Positions 38,182-52,732 are shown, counted from the stretch's first letter. The stretch: 64,000 bases of DNA from Malachius bipustulatus (GCA_910589415.1 CAJUUM010000032.1:248001-312000); one strand, 5' to 3'. Numbers and translations are program-made. The notes: generated from the sequence alone by a model not told the origin.

Positions 38182-38259
38182 CGCGCATGAACGGACTGAC
38201 GGGATTCCCACTGTTCCTACCCACTAATCTCAAAGTCGTGGACATTTGTTCGAGATGAA

Positions 38260-38295
<36 letters not shown>

Positions 38296-38410
38296 TAGTG
38301 TGCTGTCAAATGCGTCCTCTGCAAATCGGTGACGCGCATGAGCGGACTGACGGGATTCTTACTGTCCCTACCCACACATCTCAAAGTCGTGGACCATTGT
38401 TCGAGCTGGT

Positions 38411-38446
<36 letters not shown>

Positions 38447-38712
38447 TAGTGCGCTGTCAAATGCGTCCTCTACAAACCGGTGACGCGCATGAACGGACTG
38501 ACGGGATTCCCACTGTCCCTACCCACACATCTCAAAGTCGTGGACCATTGTTCGAGCTGGTGCGGGTAAACGGCGGGAGTAGCTATGACTCTCTTAATAG
38601 TGTGCTGTCAAATGCGTCCTCTGCAAACCGGTGACGTGCATGAACGGACTGACGGGATTCCCACTGTCCCTACCCACCCATCTGAAATTCGTGGACCATT
38701 TTTCGAGCTGGT

Positions 38713-38748
<36 letters not shown>

Positions 38749-39114
38749 TAGTGTGCTGTCAAATGCGTCCTCTGCAAACCGATGACGCGCATGAACGGAC
38801 TGACGGAATTTCCACTATCCTTACCCACACATCTCAAAGTCGTGGACCATTGTTCGAGCTGGCGTGGGTGAACGGCGGGAGTGACTATGACTCTCTTAAT
38901 ATTGTGCTGTCAAATGCGTCGTCATCCAACTGGTGACGCGCCGAGGTAACGGGCTTGGAAGGCGCGGGCGAACGGCGGGAGTAACTTCGAGTCTCTTAAT
39001 AGTGTGCTGTCAAATGCATCCTCTGCAAACCGGTGACGTCCATGAGCGGACTGACGGTATTCCCACTGTCCCTACCCACACATCTCAAAGTCGTGGACCA
39101 TTGTTCGAGCTGGT

Positions 39115-39150
<36 letters not shown>

Positions 39151-39265
39151 TAGTGTGCTGTCAAATGCGTCCTCTGCAAACCGGTGACGCGCATGAACGG
39201 ACTGACGGGATTCCCACTGTCCCTACCCACTTATCTCAAAGTCGTGGACATTTGTTCGAGATGAA

Positions 39266-39301
<36 letters not shown>

Positions 39302-39416
39302 TAGTGTGCTGTCAAATGCGTCCTCTGCAAACCGGTGACGCGCATGAGCGGACTGACGGAATCCCCACTGTCCCTACCCACACATCTCAAAGTCGTGGAC
39401 CATTGTTCGAGCTGGT

Positions 39417-39452
<36 letters not shown>

Positions 39453-39567
39453 TAGTGCGCTGTCAAATGCGTCCTCTGCAAACCGGTGACGCGCATGAGC
39501 GGACTGACGGGATTCTTACTGTCCCTACCCACACATCTCAAAGTCGTGGACCATTTTTCGAGCTGGT

Positions 39568-39603
<36 letters not shown>

Positions 39604-39818
39604 TAGTGCGCTGTCAAATGCCTCGTCATCCAAGTGGTGACGCGCCAAGGTAACGAAGTTGGAAGGCGCGGGCGAACGGCGGGAGTAACTATGAGTCTCT
39701 TAATAGTGTGCTGTCAAATGCGTCCTCTACAAACCGGTGACGCGCATGAACGGACTGACGGGATTCCCACTGTCCCTACCCACCCATCTGAAAGTCGTGG
39801 ACCATTGTTCGAGCTGGT

Positions 39819-39854
<36 letters not shown>

Positions 39855-39969
39855 TAGTGTGCTGTCAAATGCGTCCTCTGCAAACCGGTGACGCGCATGA
39901 GCGGACTGACGGAATCCCCACTGTCCCTACCCACACATCTCAAAGTCGTGGACCATTGTTCGAGCTGGT

Positions 39970-40005
<36 letters not shown>

Positions 40006-40120
40006 TAGTGCGCTGTCAAATGCGTCCTCTGCAAACCGGTGACGCGCATGAACGGACTGACGGGATTCTCACTGTCCCTACCCACACATCTCAAAGTCGT
40101 GGACCATTGTTCGAGCTGGT

Positions 40121-40156
<36 letters not shown>

Positions 40157-40271
40157 TAGTGCGCTGTCAAATGCGTCCTCTGCAAACCGGTGACGCGCAT
40201 GAACGGACTGACGGGATTCCCACTGTCCCTACCCACACATCTCAAAGTCGTGGACCATTGTTCGAGCTGGT

Positions 40272-40294
<23 letters not shown>

Positions 40295-40307
<13 letters not shown>

Positions 40308-40422
40308 TAGTGTGCTGTCAAATGCGTCCTCTGCAAACCGGTGACGCGCATGAGCGGACTGACGGGATTCCCACTGTCCCTACCCACCCATCTGAAAGTC
40401 GTGGACCATTGTTCGAGCTGGT

Positions 40423-40458
<36 letters not shown>

Positions 40459-40573
40459 TAGTGTGCTGTCAAATGCGTCCTCTGCAAACCGGTGACGTGC
40501 ATGTACGGACTGACGGGATTCCCACTGTCCCTACCCACCCATCTGAAAATCGTGGACCATTTTTCGAGCTGGT

Positions 40574-40609
<36 letters not shown>

Positions 40610-41126
40610 TAGTGTGCTGTCAAATGCGTCCTCTGCAAACCGGTGACGCGCATGAACGGACTGACGGAATTTCCACTATCCCTACCCACACATCTCAAAG
40701 TCGTGGACCATTGTTCGAGCTGGCGTGGGTGAACGGCGGGAGTGACTATGGCTCTCTTAATAGTGTGCTGTCAAATGCGTCGTCATCCAAGTGGTGACGC
40801 GCCGAGATAACGGGCTTGGAAGGCGCAGGCGAACGGCGGGAGTAACTTCGAGTCTCTTAATAGTGTGCTATCAAATGCGTCCTCCGCAAACCAGTGACGC
40901 GCATGAACGGACTGACGGGATTCCCACTATCCCTACCCACACATCTCAAAGTCGTGGACCATTGTTCGAGCTGGCGTGGGTGAACGGCGGGAGAAACTAT
41001 GACTCTCTTAATAGTGTGCTGTCAAATGCATCCTCTGCAAACCGGTGACCCGCATGAGCGGACTGACGGGATTCCCACTGTCCCTACCCACACATCTCAA
41101 AGTCGTGGACCATTGTTCGAGCTGGT

Positions 41127-41162
<36 letters not shown>

Positions 41163-41277
41163 TAGTGTGCTGTCAAATGCGTCCTCTGCAATCCGGTGAC
41201 GCGCATGAACGGACTGACGGGATTCCCACTGTCCCTACCCACTAATCTCAAAGTCGTGGACATTTGTTCGAGATGAA

Positions 41278-41313
<36 letters not shown>

Positions 41314-41428
41314 TAGTGTGCTGTCAAATGCGTCCTCTGCAAACCGGTGACGCGCATGAGCGGACTGACGGAATCCCCACTGTCCCTACCCACACATCTC
41401 AAAGTCGTGGACCATTGTTCGAGCTGGT

Positions 41429-41464
<36 letters not shown>

Positions 41465-41579
41465 TAGTGCGCTGTCAAAAGCGTCCTCTGCAAACCGGTG
41501 ACGCGCATGAACGGACTGACGGGATTCCCATTGTCCCTACCCACACATCTCAAAGTCGTGGACCATTGTTCGAGCTGGT

Positions 41580-41615
<36 letters not shown>

Positions 41616-41730
41616 TAGTGTGCTGTCAAATGCGTCCTCTGCAAATCGGTGACGCGCATGAGCGGACTGACGGGATTCTTACTGTCCCTACCCACACATC
41701 TCAAAGTCGTGGACCATTGTTCGAGCTGGT

Positions 41731-41766
<36 letters not shown>

Positions 41767-41881
41767 TAGTGCGCTGTCAAATGCGTCCTCTACAAACCGG
41801 TGACGCGCATGAACGGACTGACGGGATTCCCACTGTCCCTACCCACACATCTCAAAGTCGTGGACCATTGTTCGAGCTGGT

Positions 41882-41917
<36 letters not shown>

Positions 41918-42032
41918 TAGTGTGCTGTAAAATGCGTTCTCTGCAAACCGGTGACGCGCATGAGCGGACTGACGGGATTCTTACTGTCCCTACCCACACA
42001 TCTCAAAGTCGTGGACCATTGTTCGAGCTGGT

Positions 42033-42068
<36 letters not shown>

Positions 42069-42283
42069 TAGTGCGCTGTCAAATGCCTCGTCATCCAAGT
42101 GGTGACGCGCCAAGGTAACGAAGTTGGAAGGCGCGGGCGAACGGCGGGAGTAACTATGACTCTCTTAATAGTGTGCTGTCAAATGCGTCCTCTGCAAACC
42201 GGTGACGCGCATGAGCGGACTGACGGGATTCTTACTGTCCCTACCCACACATCTCAGAGTCGTGGACCATTGTTCGAGCTGGT

Positions 42284-42319
<36 letters not shown>

Positions 42320-42534
42320 TAGTGCGCTGTCAAATGCCTCGTCATCCAAGTGGTGACGCGCCAAGGTAACGAAATTGGAAGGCACAGGCGAACGGCGGGA
42401 GTAACTATGAGTCTCTTAATAGTGTGCTGTCAAATGCGTCCTCTACAAACCGGTGACGCGCATGAACGGACTGACGGGATTCCCACTGTCCATACCCACC
42501 CATCTGAAAATCGTGGACCATTTTTCGAGCTGGT

Positions 42535-42570
<36 letters not shown>

Positions 42571-42836
42571 TAGTGTGCTGTCAAATGCGTCCTCTGCAAA
42601 CCGGTGACGTGCATGAACGGACTGACGGGATTCCCACTGTCCCTACCCACCCATCTGAAAATCGTGGACCATTGTTCGAGCTGGTGCGGGTAAACGGCGG
42701 GAGTAACTATGTCTCTCTTAATAGTGAGCTGTCAAATGCGTCCTCTGCAAACCGGTGACGTGCATGAACGGACTGACGGGATTCCCACTGTCCCTACCCA
42801 CCCATCTGAAAATCGTGGACCATTTTTCGAGCTGGT

Positions 42837-42872
<36 letters not shown>

Positions 42873-43389
42873 TAGTGTGCTGTCAAATGCGTCCTCTGCA
42901 AACCGGTGACGCGCATGAACGGACTGACGGAATTTCCACTATCCCTACCCACACATCTCAAAGTCGTGGACCATTGTTCGAGCTGGCGTGGGTGAACGGC
43001 GGGAGTGACTATGGCTCTCTTAATAGTGTGCTGTCAAATGCGTCGTCATCCAAGTGGTGACGCGCCGAGATAACGGGCTTGGAAGGCGCAGGCGAACGGC
43101 GGGAGTAACTTCGAGTCTCTTAATAGTGTGCTATCAAATGCGTCCTCCGCAAACCAGTGACGCGCATGAACGGACTGACGGGATTCCCACTATCCCTACC
43201 CACACATCTCAAAGTCGTGGACCATTGTTCGAGCTGGCGTGGGTGAACGGCGGGAGAAACTATGACTCTATTAATAGTGTGCTGTCAAATGCATCCTCTG
43301 CAAACCGGTGACGCGCATGAGCGGACTGACGGGATTCCCACTGTCCCTACCCACACATCTCAAAGTCGTGGACCATTGTTCGAGCTGGT

Positions 43390-43425
<36 letters not shown>

Positions 43426-43641
43426 TAGTGTGCTGTCAAATGCGTCGTCATCCAAGTGGTGACGCGCCGAGATAACGGGCTTGGAAGGCGCAGGCGAACG
43501 GCGGGAGTAACTTCGAGTCTCTTAATAGTGTGCTATCAAATGCGTCCTCCGCAAACCAGTGACGCGCATGAACGGACTGACGGGATTCCCACTATCCCTA
43601 CCCACACATCTCAAAGTTGTGGACCATTTTTCGAGCTGGTA

Positions 43642-43676
<35 letters not shown>

Positions 43677-43791
43677 TAGTGTGCTGTCAAATGCGTCCTC
43701 TGCAAACCGGTGACGCGCATGAACGAACTGACGGGATTCCCACTGTCCCTACCCACTAATCTAAAAGTCGTGGACATTTGTTCGAGATGAA

Positions 43792-43827
<36 letters not shown>

Positions 43828-44093
43828 TAGTGTGCTGTCAAATGCGTCCTCTGCAAACCGGTGACGCGCATGAGCGGACTGACGGAATTCCCACTGTCCC
43901 TACCCACACATCTCAAAGTCGTGGACCATTGTTCGAGCTGGCGTGGGTGAACGGCGGGAGAAACTATGACTCTCTTAATAGTGTGCTGTCAAATGCATCC
44001 TCTGCAAACCGGTGACGCGCATGAGCGGACTGACGGGATTCCCACTGTCCCTACCCACACATCTCAAAGTCGTGGACCATTGTTCGAGCTGGT

Positions 44094-44129
<36 letters not shown>

Positions 44130-44244
44130 TAGTGTGCTGTCAAATGCGTCCTCTGCAAACCGGTGACGCGCATGAACGGACTGACGGGATTCCCACTGTC
44201 CCTACTCACTAATCTCAAAGTCGTGGACATTTGTTCGAGATGAA

Positions 44245-44279
<35 letters not shown>

Positions 44280-44395
44280 TTAGTGTGCTGTCAAATGCGT
44301 CCTCTGCAAACCGGTGACGCGCATGAGCGGACTGACGGAATCCCCACTGTCCCTACCCACACATCTCAAAGTCGTAGACCATTGTTCGAGCTGGT

Positions 44396-44431
<36 letters not shown>

Positions 44432-44546
44432 TAGTGCGCTGTCAAAAGCGTCCTCTGCAAACCGGTGACGCGCATGAACGGACTGACGGGATTCCCATTG
44501 TCCCTACTCACACATCTCAAAGTCGTGGACCATTGTTCGAGCTGGT

Positions 44547-44582
<36 letters not shown>

Positions 44583-44697
44583 TAGTGTGCTGTCAAATGC
44601 GTCCTCTGCAAATCGGTGACGCGCATGAGTGGACTGACGGGATTCTTACTGTCCCTACCCACACATCTCAAAGTCGTGGACCATTGTTCGAGCTGGT

Positions 44698-44733
<36 letters not shown>

Positions 44734-44999
44734 TAGTGCGCTGTCAAATGCGTCCTCTACAAACCGGTGACGCGCATGAACGGACTGACGGGATTCCCAC
44801 TGTCCCTACCCACACATCTCAAAGTCGTGGACCATTGTTCGAGCTGGTGCGGGTAAACGGCGGGAGTAGCTATGACTCTCTTAATAGTGTGCTGTCAAAT
44901 GCGTCCTCTGCAAACCGGTGACGTGCATGAACGGACTGACTGGATTCCCACTGTCCCTACCCACCCATCTGAAAGTCGTGGACCATTTTTCGAGCTGGT

Positions 45000-45035
<36 letters not shown>

Positions 45036-45401
45036 TAGTGTGCTGTCAAATGCGTCCTCTGCAAACCGGTGACGCGCATGAACGGACTGACGGAATTTCC
45101 ACTATCCCTACCCACACATCTCAAAGTCGTGGACCATTGTTCGAGCTGGCGTGGGTGAACGGCGGGAGTGACTATGACTCTCTTAATATTGTGCTGTCAA
45201 ATGCGTCGTCATCCAACTGGTGACGAGCCGAGGTAACGGGCTTGGAAGGCGCGGGCGAACAGCGGGAGTAACTTCGAGTCTCTTAATAGAGTGCTGTCAA
45301 ATGCATCCTCTGCAAACCGGTGACGCGCATGAGCGGACTGACGGGATTCATACTGTCCCTACCCACACATCTCAAAGTCGTGGACCATTGTTCGAGCTGG
45401 T

Positions 45402-45437
<36 letters not shown>

Positions 45438-45552
45438 TTGTGTGCTGTCAAATGCGTCCTCTGCAAACCGGTGACGCGCATGAACGGACTGACGGGATTC
45501 CCACTGTCCCTACCCACTAATCTCAAAGTCGTGGACATTTGTTCGAGATGAA

Positions 45553-45588
<36 letters not shown>

Positions 45589-45703
45589 TAGTGTGCTGTC
45601 AAATGCGTCCTCTGCAAACCGGTGACGCGCATGAGCGGACTGACGGAATCCCCACTGTCCCTACCCACACATCTCAAAGTCGTGGACCATTGTTCGAGCT
45701 GGT

Positions 45704-45739
<36 letters not shown>

Positions 45740-45777
45740 TAGTGCGCTGTCAAATGCGTCCTCTGCAAACCGGTGAC
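40295..45777 (+). repeat. 6287-bp-spaced duplicated segments, right member
   Basis: The segment 40597-41150 also recurs at 42860-43411 (offset 2263, 13 long plus 3 short units). The middle holds a local SQ pair 251 bp apart (42056 and 42307) and three consecutive V-type units, neither of which is in the left member. Confidence 0.75.
43011..43612 (+). repeat. 402-bp local duplication around variant SR units
   Basis: Two SR units with gagataacgggcttgg and ggcgcaggcg start at 43011 and 43413, 402 bp apart, each followed by the gctatcaaatgcg/gcaaaccagtg monomer. Single versions are at 34461 and 40748. This is a young, local amplification of one sub-lineage. Confidence 0.75.
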
Positions 45778-45854
45778 GCGCATGAACAGACTGACGGGAT
45801 TCCCACTGTCCCTACCCACACATCTCAAAGTCGTGGACCATTGTTCGAGCTGGT

Positions 45855-45890
<36 letters not shown>

Positions 45891-46005
45891 TAGTGTGCTG
45901 TCAAATGCGTCCTCTGCAAACCGGTGACGCGCATGAGCGGACTGACGGGATTCTTACTGTCCCTACCCACACATCTCAAAGTCGTGGACCATTGTTCGAG
46001 CTGGT

Positions 46006-46028
<23 letters not shown>
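43815..46028 (+). repeat. 2214-bp tandem repeat, copy E1
   Basis: Fourteen long plus one short unit. Monomers at 43815, 43966, 44268, 44419, 44570, 44721, 44872, 45023, 45220, 45576 and 45727 recur 2214 bp downstream. The marker gctgtcaaaagcgtcc is at about 44,449 and 46,663; it is also at about 41,473, outside the pair. Confidence 0.86.
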
Positions 46029-46041
<13 letters not shown>

Positions 46042-46307
46042 TAGTGTGCTGTCAAATGCGTCCTCTGCAAACCGGTGACGCGCATGAGCGGACTGACGGA
46101 ATTCCCACTGTCCCTACCCACACATCTCAAAGTCGTGGACCATTGTTCGAGCTGGCGTGGGTGAACGGCGGGAGAAACTATGACTCTCTTAATAGTGTGC
46201 TGTCAAATGCATCCTCTGCAAACCGGTGACGCGCATGAGCGGACTGACGGGATTCCCACTGTCCCTACCCACACATCTCAAAGTCGTGGACCATTGTTCG
46301 AGCTGGT

Positions 46308-46343
<36 letters not shown>

Positions 46344-46458
46344 TAGTGTGCTGTCAAATGCGTCCTCTGCAAACCGGTGACGCGCATGAACGGACTGACG
46401 GGATTCCCACTGTCCCTACCCACTAATCTCAAAGTCGTGGACATTTGTTCGAGATGAA

Positions 46459-46494
<36 letters not shown>

Positions 46495-46609
46495 TAGTGT
46501 GCTGTCAAATGCGTCCTCTGCAAACCGGTGACGCGCATGAGCGGACTGAGGGAATCCCCACTGTCCCTACCCACACATCTCAAAGTCGTGGACCATTGTT
46601 CGAGCTGGT

Positions 46610-46643
<34 letters not shown>

Positions 46644-46760
46644 GATAGTGCGCTGTCAAAAGCGTCCTCTGCAAACCGGTGACGCGCATGAACGGACTGA
46701 CGGGATTCCCATTGTCCCTACCCACACATCTCAAAGTCGTGGACCATTGTTCGAGCTGGT

Positions 46761-46795
<35 letters not shown>

Positions 46796-46911
46796 TAAGT
46801 GTGCTGTCAAATGCGTCCTCTGCAAATCGGTGACGCGCATGAGCGGACTGACGGGATTCTTACTGTCCCTACCCACACATCTCAAAGTCGTGGACCATTG
46901 TTCGAGCTGGT

Positions 46912-46947
<36 letters not shown>

Positions 46948-47213
46948 TAGTGCGCTGTCAAATGCGTCCTCTACAAACCGGTGACGCGCATGAACGGACT
47001 GACGGGATTCCCACTGTCCCTACCCACACATCTCAAAGTCGTGGACCATTGTTCGAGCTGGTGCGGGTAAACGGCGGGAGTAGCTATGACTCTCTTAATA
47101 GTGTGCTGTCAAATGCGTCCTCTGCCAACCGGTGACGTGCATGAACGGACTGACGGGATTCCCACTGTCCCTACCCACCCATCTGAAAGTCGTGGACCAT
47201 TTTTCGAGCTGGT

Positions 47214-47249
<36 letters not shown>

Positions 47250-47615
47250 TAGTGTGCTGTCAAATGCGTCCTCTGCAAACCGGTGACGCGCATGAACAGA
47301 CTGACGGAATTTCCACTATCCCTACCCACACATCTCAAAGTCGTGGACCATTGTTCGAGCTGGCGTGGGTGAACGGCGGGAGTGACTATGACTCTCTTAA
47401 TATTGTGCTGTCAAATGCGTCGTCATCCAACTGGTGACGCGCCGAGGTAACGGGCTTGGAAGGCGCGGGCGAACGGCGGGAGTAACTTCGAGTCTCTTAA
47501 TAGTGTGCTGTCAAATGCATCCTCTGCAAACCGGTGACGTGCATGAGCGGACTGACGGGATTCCCACTGTCCCTACCCACACATCTCAAAGTCGTGGACC
47601 ATTGTTCGAGCTGGT

Positions 47616-47651
<36 letters not shown>

Positions 47652-47917
47652 TAGTGTGCTGTCAAATGCGTCCTCTGCAAACTGGTGACGCGCATGAACG
47701 GACTGACGGGATTCCCACTGTCCCTACCCACTAATCTCAAAGTCGTGGACATTTGTTCGAGATGAAGCGGGTAAACGGCGAAAGTAACTATGACTCTCTT
47801 AATAGTGTGCTGTCAAATGCGTCCTCTGCAAACCGGTGACGCGCATGAGCGGACTGATGGAATCCCCACTGTCCCTACCCACACATCTCAAAGTCGTGGA
47901 CCATTGTTCGAGCTGGT

Positions 47918-47953
<36 letters not shown>

Positions 47954-48068
47954 TAGTGCGCTGTCAAATGCGTCCTCTGCAAACCGGTGACGCGCATGAA
48001 CGGACTGACGGGATTCCCACTGTCCCTACCCACACATCTCAAAGTCGTGGACCATTGTTCGAGCTGGT

Positions 48069-48104
<36 letters not shown>

Positions 48105-48219
48105 TCGTGTGCTGTCAAATGCGTCCTCTGCAAACCGGTGACGCGCATGAACGGACTGACGGGATTCCCACTGTCCCTACCCACACATCTCAAAGTCGTG
48201 GACCATTGTTCGAGCTGGT

Positions 48220-48242
<23 letters not shown>
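46029..48242 (+). repeat. 2214-bp tandem repeat, copy E2
   Basis: This is the second copy of E1. It ends where the 4477-bp family resumes at 48243. Private changes include ctcttgatagtg (about 46,641), ctcttataagtg (about 46,793) and gcgaaagtaac (about 47,780). Confidence 0.85.
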
Positions 48243-48255
<13 letters not shown>

Positions 48256-48370
48256 TAGTGTGCTGTCAAATGCGTCCTCTGCAAACCGGTGACGCGCATG
48301 AGCGAACTGACGGGATTCTTACTGTCCCTACCCACACATCTCAAAGTCGTGGACCATTGTTCGAGCTGGT

Positions 48371-48406
<36 letters not shown>

Positions 48407-48923
48407 TAGTGCGCTGTCAAATGCCTCGTCATCCAAGTAGTGACGCGCCAAGGTAACGAAGTTGGAAGGCGCGGGCGAACGGCGGGAGTAACTATGAGTC
48501 TCTTAGTAGTGTGCTGTCAAATGCGTCCTCTACAAACCGGTGACGCGCATGAACGGACTGACGGGATTCCCACTGTCCCTACCCACACATCTCAAAGTCG
48601 TGGACCATTGTTCGAGCTGGTGCGGGTAAACGGCGGGAGTAACAATGACTCTCTTAATAGTGCGCTGTCAAATGCGTCCTCTACAAACCGGTGACGCGCA
48701 TGAACGGACTGACGGGATTCCCACTGTCCCTACCCACACATCTCAAAGTCGTGGACCATTGTTCGAGCTGGTGCGGGTAAACGGCGGGAGTAGCTATGAC
48801 TCTCTTAATAGTGTGCTGTCAAATGCGTCCTCTGCAAATCGGTGACGCGCATGAACAGACTGACGGGATTCCCACTGTCCCTACCCACACATCTCAAAGT
48901 CGTGGACATTTTTTCGAGATGAA

Positions 48924-48959
<36 letters not shown>

Positions 48960-49074
48960 TAGTAAGCTGTCAAATGCGTCCTCTGCAAATCGGTGACGCG
49001 CATGAGCGGACTGACGGGATTCTTACTGTCCCTACCCACACATCTCAAAGTCGTGGACCATTGTTCGAGCTGGT

Positions 49075-49110
<36 letters not shown>

Positions 49111-49376
49111 TAGTGTGCTGTCAAATGCGTCCTCTACAAACCGGTGACGCGCATGAACGGACTGACGGGATTCCCACTGTCCCTACCCACACATCTCAAA
49201 GTCGTGGACCATTGTTCGAGCTGGTGCGGGTAAACGGCGGGAGTAGCTATGACTCTCTTAATAGTGTGCTGTCAAATGCGTCCTCTGCAAACCGGTGACG
49301 TGCATGAACGGACTGACGGGATTCCCACTGTCCCTACCCACCCATCTGAAAGTCGTGGACCATTTTTCGAGCTGGT

Positions 49377-49412
<36 letters not shown>

Positions 49413-49550
49413 TAGTGTGCTGTCAAATGCGTCCTCTGCAAACCGGTGACGCGCATGAACGGACTGACGGAATTTCCACTATCCCTACCCACACATCTCA
49501 AAGTCGTGGACCATTGTTCGAGCTGGCGTGGGTGAACGGCGGGAGTGACT
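48243..49550 (+). repeat. 4477-family, partial copy D0
   Basis: This matches 11428-12735 at an offset of 36815 and 52720-54027 at an offset of 4477. It is the right end of a 4477-bp unit whose left part is missing, cut where the 2214-bp repeats end. Confidence 0.82.
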
Positions 49551-49778
49551 ATGACTCTCTTAATAGTGTGCTGTCAAATGCGTCGTCATCCAACTGGTGA
49601 CGCGCCGAGGTAACGGGCTTGGAAGGCGCGGGCGAACGGCGGGAGTAACTTCGAGTCTCTTAATAGTGTGCTGTCAAATGCATCCTCTGCAAATCGGTGA
49701 CGCGCATGAGCGGACTGACGGGATTCCCACTGTCCCTACCCACACATCTCAAAGTCGTGGACATTTGTTCGAGATGAA

Positions 49779-49814
<36 letters not shown>

Positions 49815-49929
49815 TAGTGTGCTGTCAAATGCGTCCTCTGCAAACCGGTGACGCGCATGAACGGACTGACGGGATTCCCACTGTCCCTACCCACTAATCT
49901 CAAAGTCGTGGACATTTGTTCGAGATGAA

Positions 49930-49965
<36 letters not shown>

Positions 49966-50080
49966 TAGTGTGCTGTCAAATGCGTCCTCTGCAAACCGGT
50001 TACGCGCATGAGCGGACTGACTGAATCCCCACTGTCCCTACCCACACATCTCAAAGTCGTGGACCATTGTTCGAGCTGGT

Positions 50081-50116
<36 letters not shown>

Positions 50117-50231
50117 TAGTGCGCTGTCAAATGCGTCCTCTGCAAACCGGTGACGCGCATGAACGGACTGACGGGATTCCCACTGTCCCTACCCACACAT
50201 TTCAAAGTCGTGGACCATTGTTCGAGCTGGT

Positions 50232-50267
<36 letters not shown>

Positions 50268-50382
50268 TAGTGTGCTGTCAAATGCGTCCTCTGCAAACCG
50301 GTGACGCGCATGAGCGGACTGACGGGATTCTTACTGTCCCTACCCACACATCTCAAAGTCGTGGACCATTGTTCGAGCTTGT

Positions 50383-50418
<36 letters not shown>

Positions 50419-50638
50419 TAGTGCGCTGTCAAATGCCTCGTCATCCAAGTGGTGACGCGCCAAGGTAACGAAGTTGGAAGGCGCGGGCGAACGGCGGGAG
50501 TAACTATGAGTCTCTTAGTAGTGTGCTGTCAAATGCGTCCTCTACAAACCGGTGACGCGCATGAACGGACTGACGGGATTCCCACTGTCCCTACCCACAC
50601 ATCTCAAAATCGTGGACCATTGTTCGAGCTGGTGCGCT

Positions 50639-50669
<31 letters not shown>

Positions 50670-50784
50670 TAGTGTGCTGTCAAATGCGTCCTCTGCAAAC
50701 CGGTGAGGCGCATGAGCGGACTGACGGGATTCTTACTGTCCCTACCCACACATCTCAGAGTCGTGGACCATTGTTCGAGCTGGT

Positions 50785-50820
<36 letters not shown>

Positions 50821-50935
50821 TAGTGTGCTGTCAAATGCGTCCTCTGCAAACCGCTGACGTGCATGAACGGACTGACGGGATTCCCACTGTCCCTACCCAC
50901 CCATCTGAAAGTCGTGGACCATTTTTCGAGCTGGT

Positions 50936-50971
<36 letters not shown>

Positions 50972-51088
50972 TAGTGTGCTGTCAAATGCGTCCTCTGCAA
51001 ACCGGTGACGCGCATGAACGGACTGACGGAATTTCCACTATCCCTACCCACACATCTCAAAGTCGTGGACCATTGTTCGAGCTGGCGT

Positions 51089-51122
<34 letters not shown>

Positions 51123-51237
51123 TAGTGCGCTGTCAAATGCGTCCTCTGCAAACCGGTGACGCGCATGAACGGACTGACGGGATTCCCACTGTCCCTACCC
51201 ACACATCTCAAAGTCGTGGACCATTGTTCGAGCTGGT

Positions 51238-51273
<36 letters not shown>

Positions 51274-51388
51274 TAGTGTGCTGTCAAATGCGTCCTCTGC
51301 AAACCGGTGACGCGCATGAACGGACTGACGGGATTCCCACTGTCCCTACCCACTAATCTCAAAGTCGTGGACATTTGTTCGAGATGAA

Positions 51389-51424
<36 letters not shown>

Positions 51425-51539
51425 TAGTGTGCTGTCAAATGCGTCCTCTGCAAATCGGTGACGCGCATGAGCGGACTGACGGGATTCTTACTGTCCCTAC
51501 CCACACATCTCAAAGTCGTGGACCATTGTTCGAGCTGGT

Positions 51540-51575
<36 letters not shown>

Positions 51576-51841
51576 TAGTGCGCTGTCAAATGCGTCCTCT
51601 ACAAACCGGTGACGCGCATGAACGGACTGACGGAATTCCCACTGTCCCTACCCACACATCTCAAAGTCGTGGACCATTGTTCGAGCTGGTGCGGGTAAAC
51701 GGCGGGAGTAGCTATGACTCTCTTAATAGTGTGCTGTCAAATGCGTCCTCTGCAAACCGGTGACGTGCATGAACGGACTGACGGGATTCCCACTGTCCCT
51801 ACCCACCCATCTGAAAGTCGTGGACCATTTTTCGAGCTGGT

Positions 51842-51877
<36 letters not shown>

Positions 51878-52243
51878 TAGTGTGCTGTCAAATGCGTCCT
51901 CTGCAAACCGGTGACGCGCATGAACGGACTGACGGAATTTCCACTATCCCTACCCACACATCTCAAAGTCGTGGACCATTGTTCGAGCTGGCGTGAGTGA
52001 ACGGCGGGAGTGACTATGACTCTCTTAATAGTGTGCTGTCAAATGCGTCGTCATCCAACTGGTGACGCGCCGAGGTAACAAGCTTGGAAGGCGCGGGCGA
52101 ACGGCGGGAGTAACTTCGAGTCTCTTAATAGTGTGCTGTCAAATGCATCCTCTGCAAACCGGTGACGCGCATGAGCGGACTGACGGGATTCCCACTGTCC
52201 CTACCCACACATCTCAAAGTCGTGGACCATTGTTCGAGCTGGT

Positions 52244-52279
<36 letters not shown>

Positions 52280-52545
52280 TAGTGTGCTGTCAAATGCGTC
52301 CTCTGCAAACCGGTGACGCGCATGAACGGACTGACGGGATTCCCAGTGTCCCTACCCACCAATCTCAAAGTCGTGGACATTTGTTCGAGATGAAGCGGGT
52401 AAACGACGGGAGTAACTATGACTCTCTTAATAGTGTGCTGTCAAATGCGTCCTCTGCAAACCGGTGACGCGCATGAGCGGACTGACGGAATCCCCACCGT
52501 CCCTACTCACACATCTCAAAGTCGTGGACCATTGTTCGAGCTGGT

Positions 52546-52581
<36 letters not shown>

Positions 52582-52696
52582 TAGTGCGCTGTCAAATGCG
52601 TCCTCTGCAAACCGGTGACGCGCATGAACGGACTGACGGGATTCCCACTGTCCCTACCCACACATCTCAAAGTCGTGGACCATTGTTCGAGCTGGT

Positions 52697-52732
<36 letters not shown>

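Larger units (their letters stand above)
34008..39490 (+). repeat. 6287-bp-spaced duplicated segments, left member
   Basis: Two stretches, 34008-35214 and 38283-39490, each recur 6287 bp downstream, at 40295-41500 and 44570-45777. The offset is 37 long plus 7 short units. Markers are cgagataacgggcttgg with gctatcaaatgcg/gcaaaccagtgacg in the first stretch and aatattgtgctg in the second. The DNA between the stretches differs between members, so internal replacement followed duplication. Confidence 0.75.

Noticed and set aside
41790..41999. Single 69-codon minus-strand ORF
   Set aside because: It opens only because of point changes in one unit (gctgtaaaatgcgttctc) that remove a reverse-strand stop; neighbouring units lack it.
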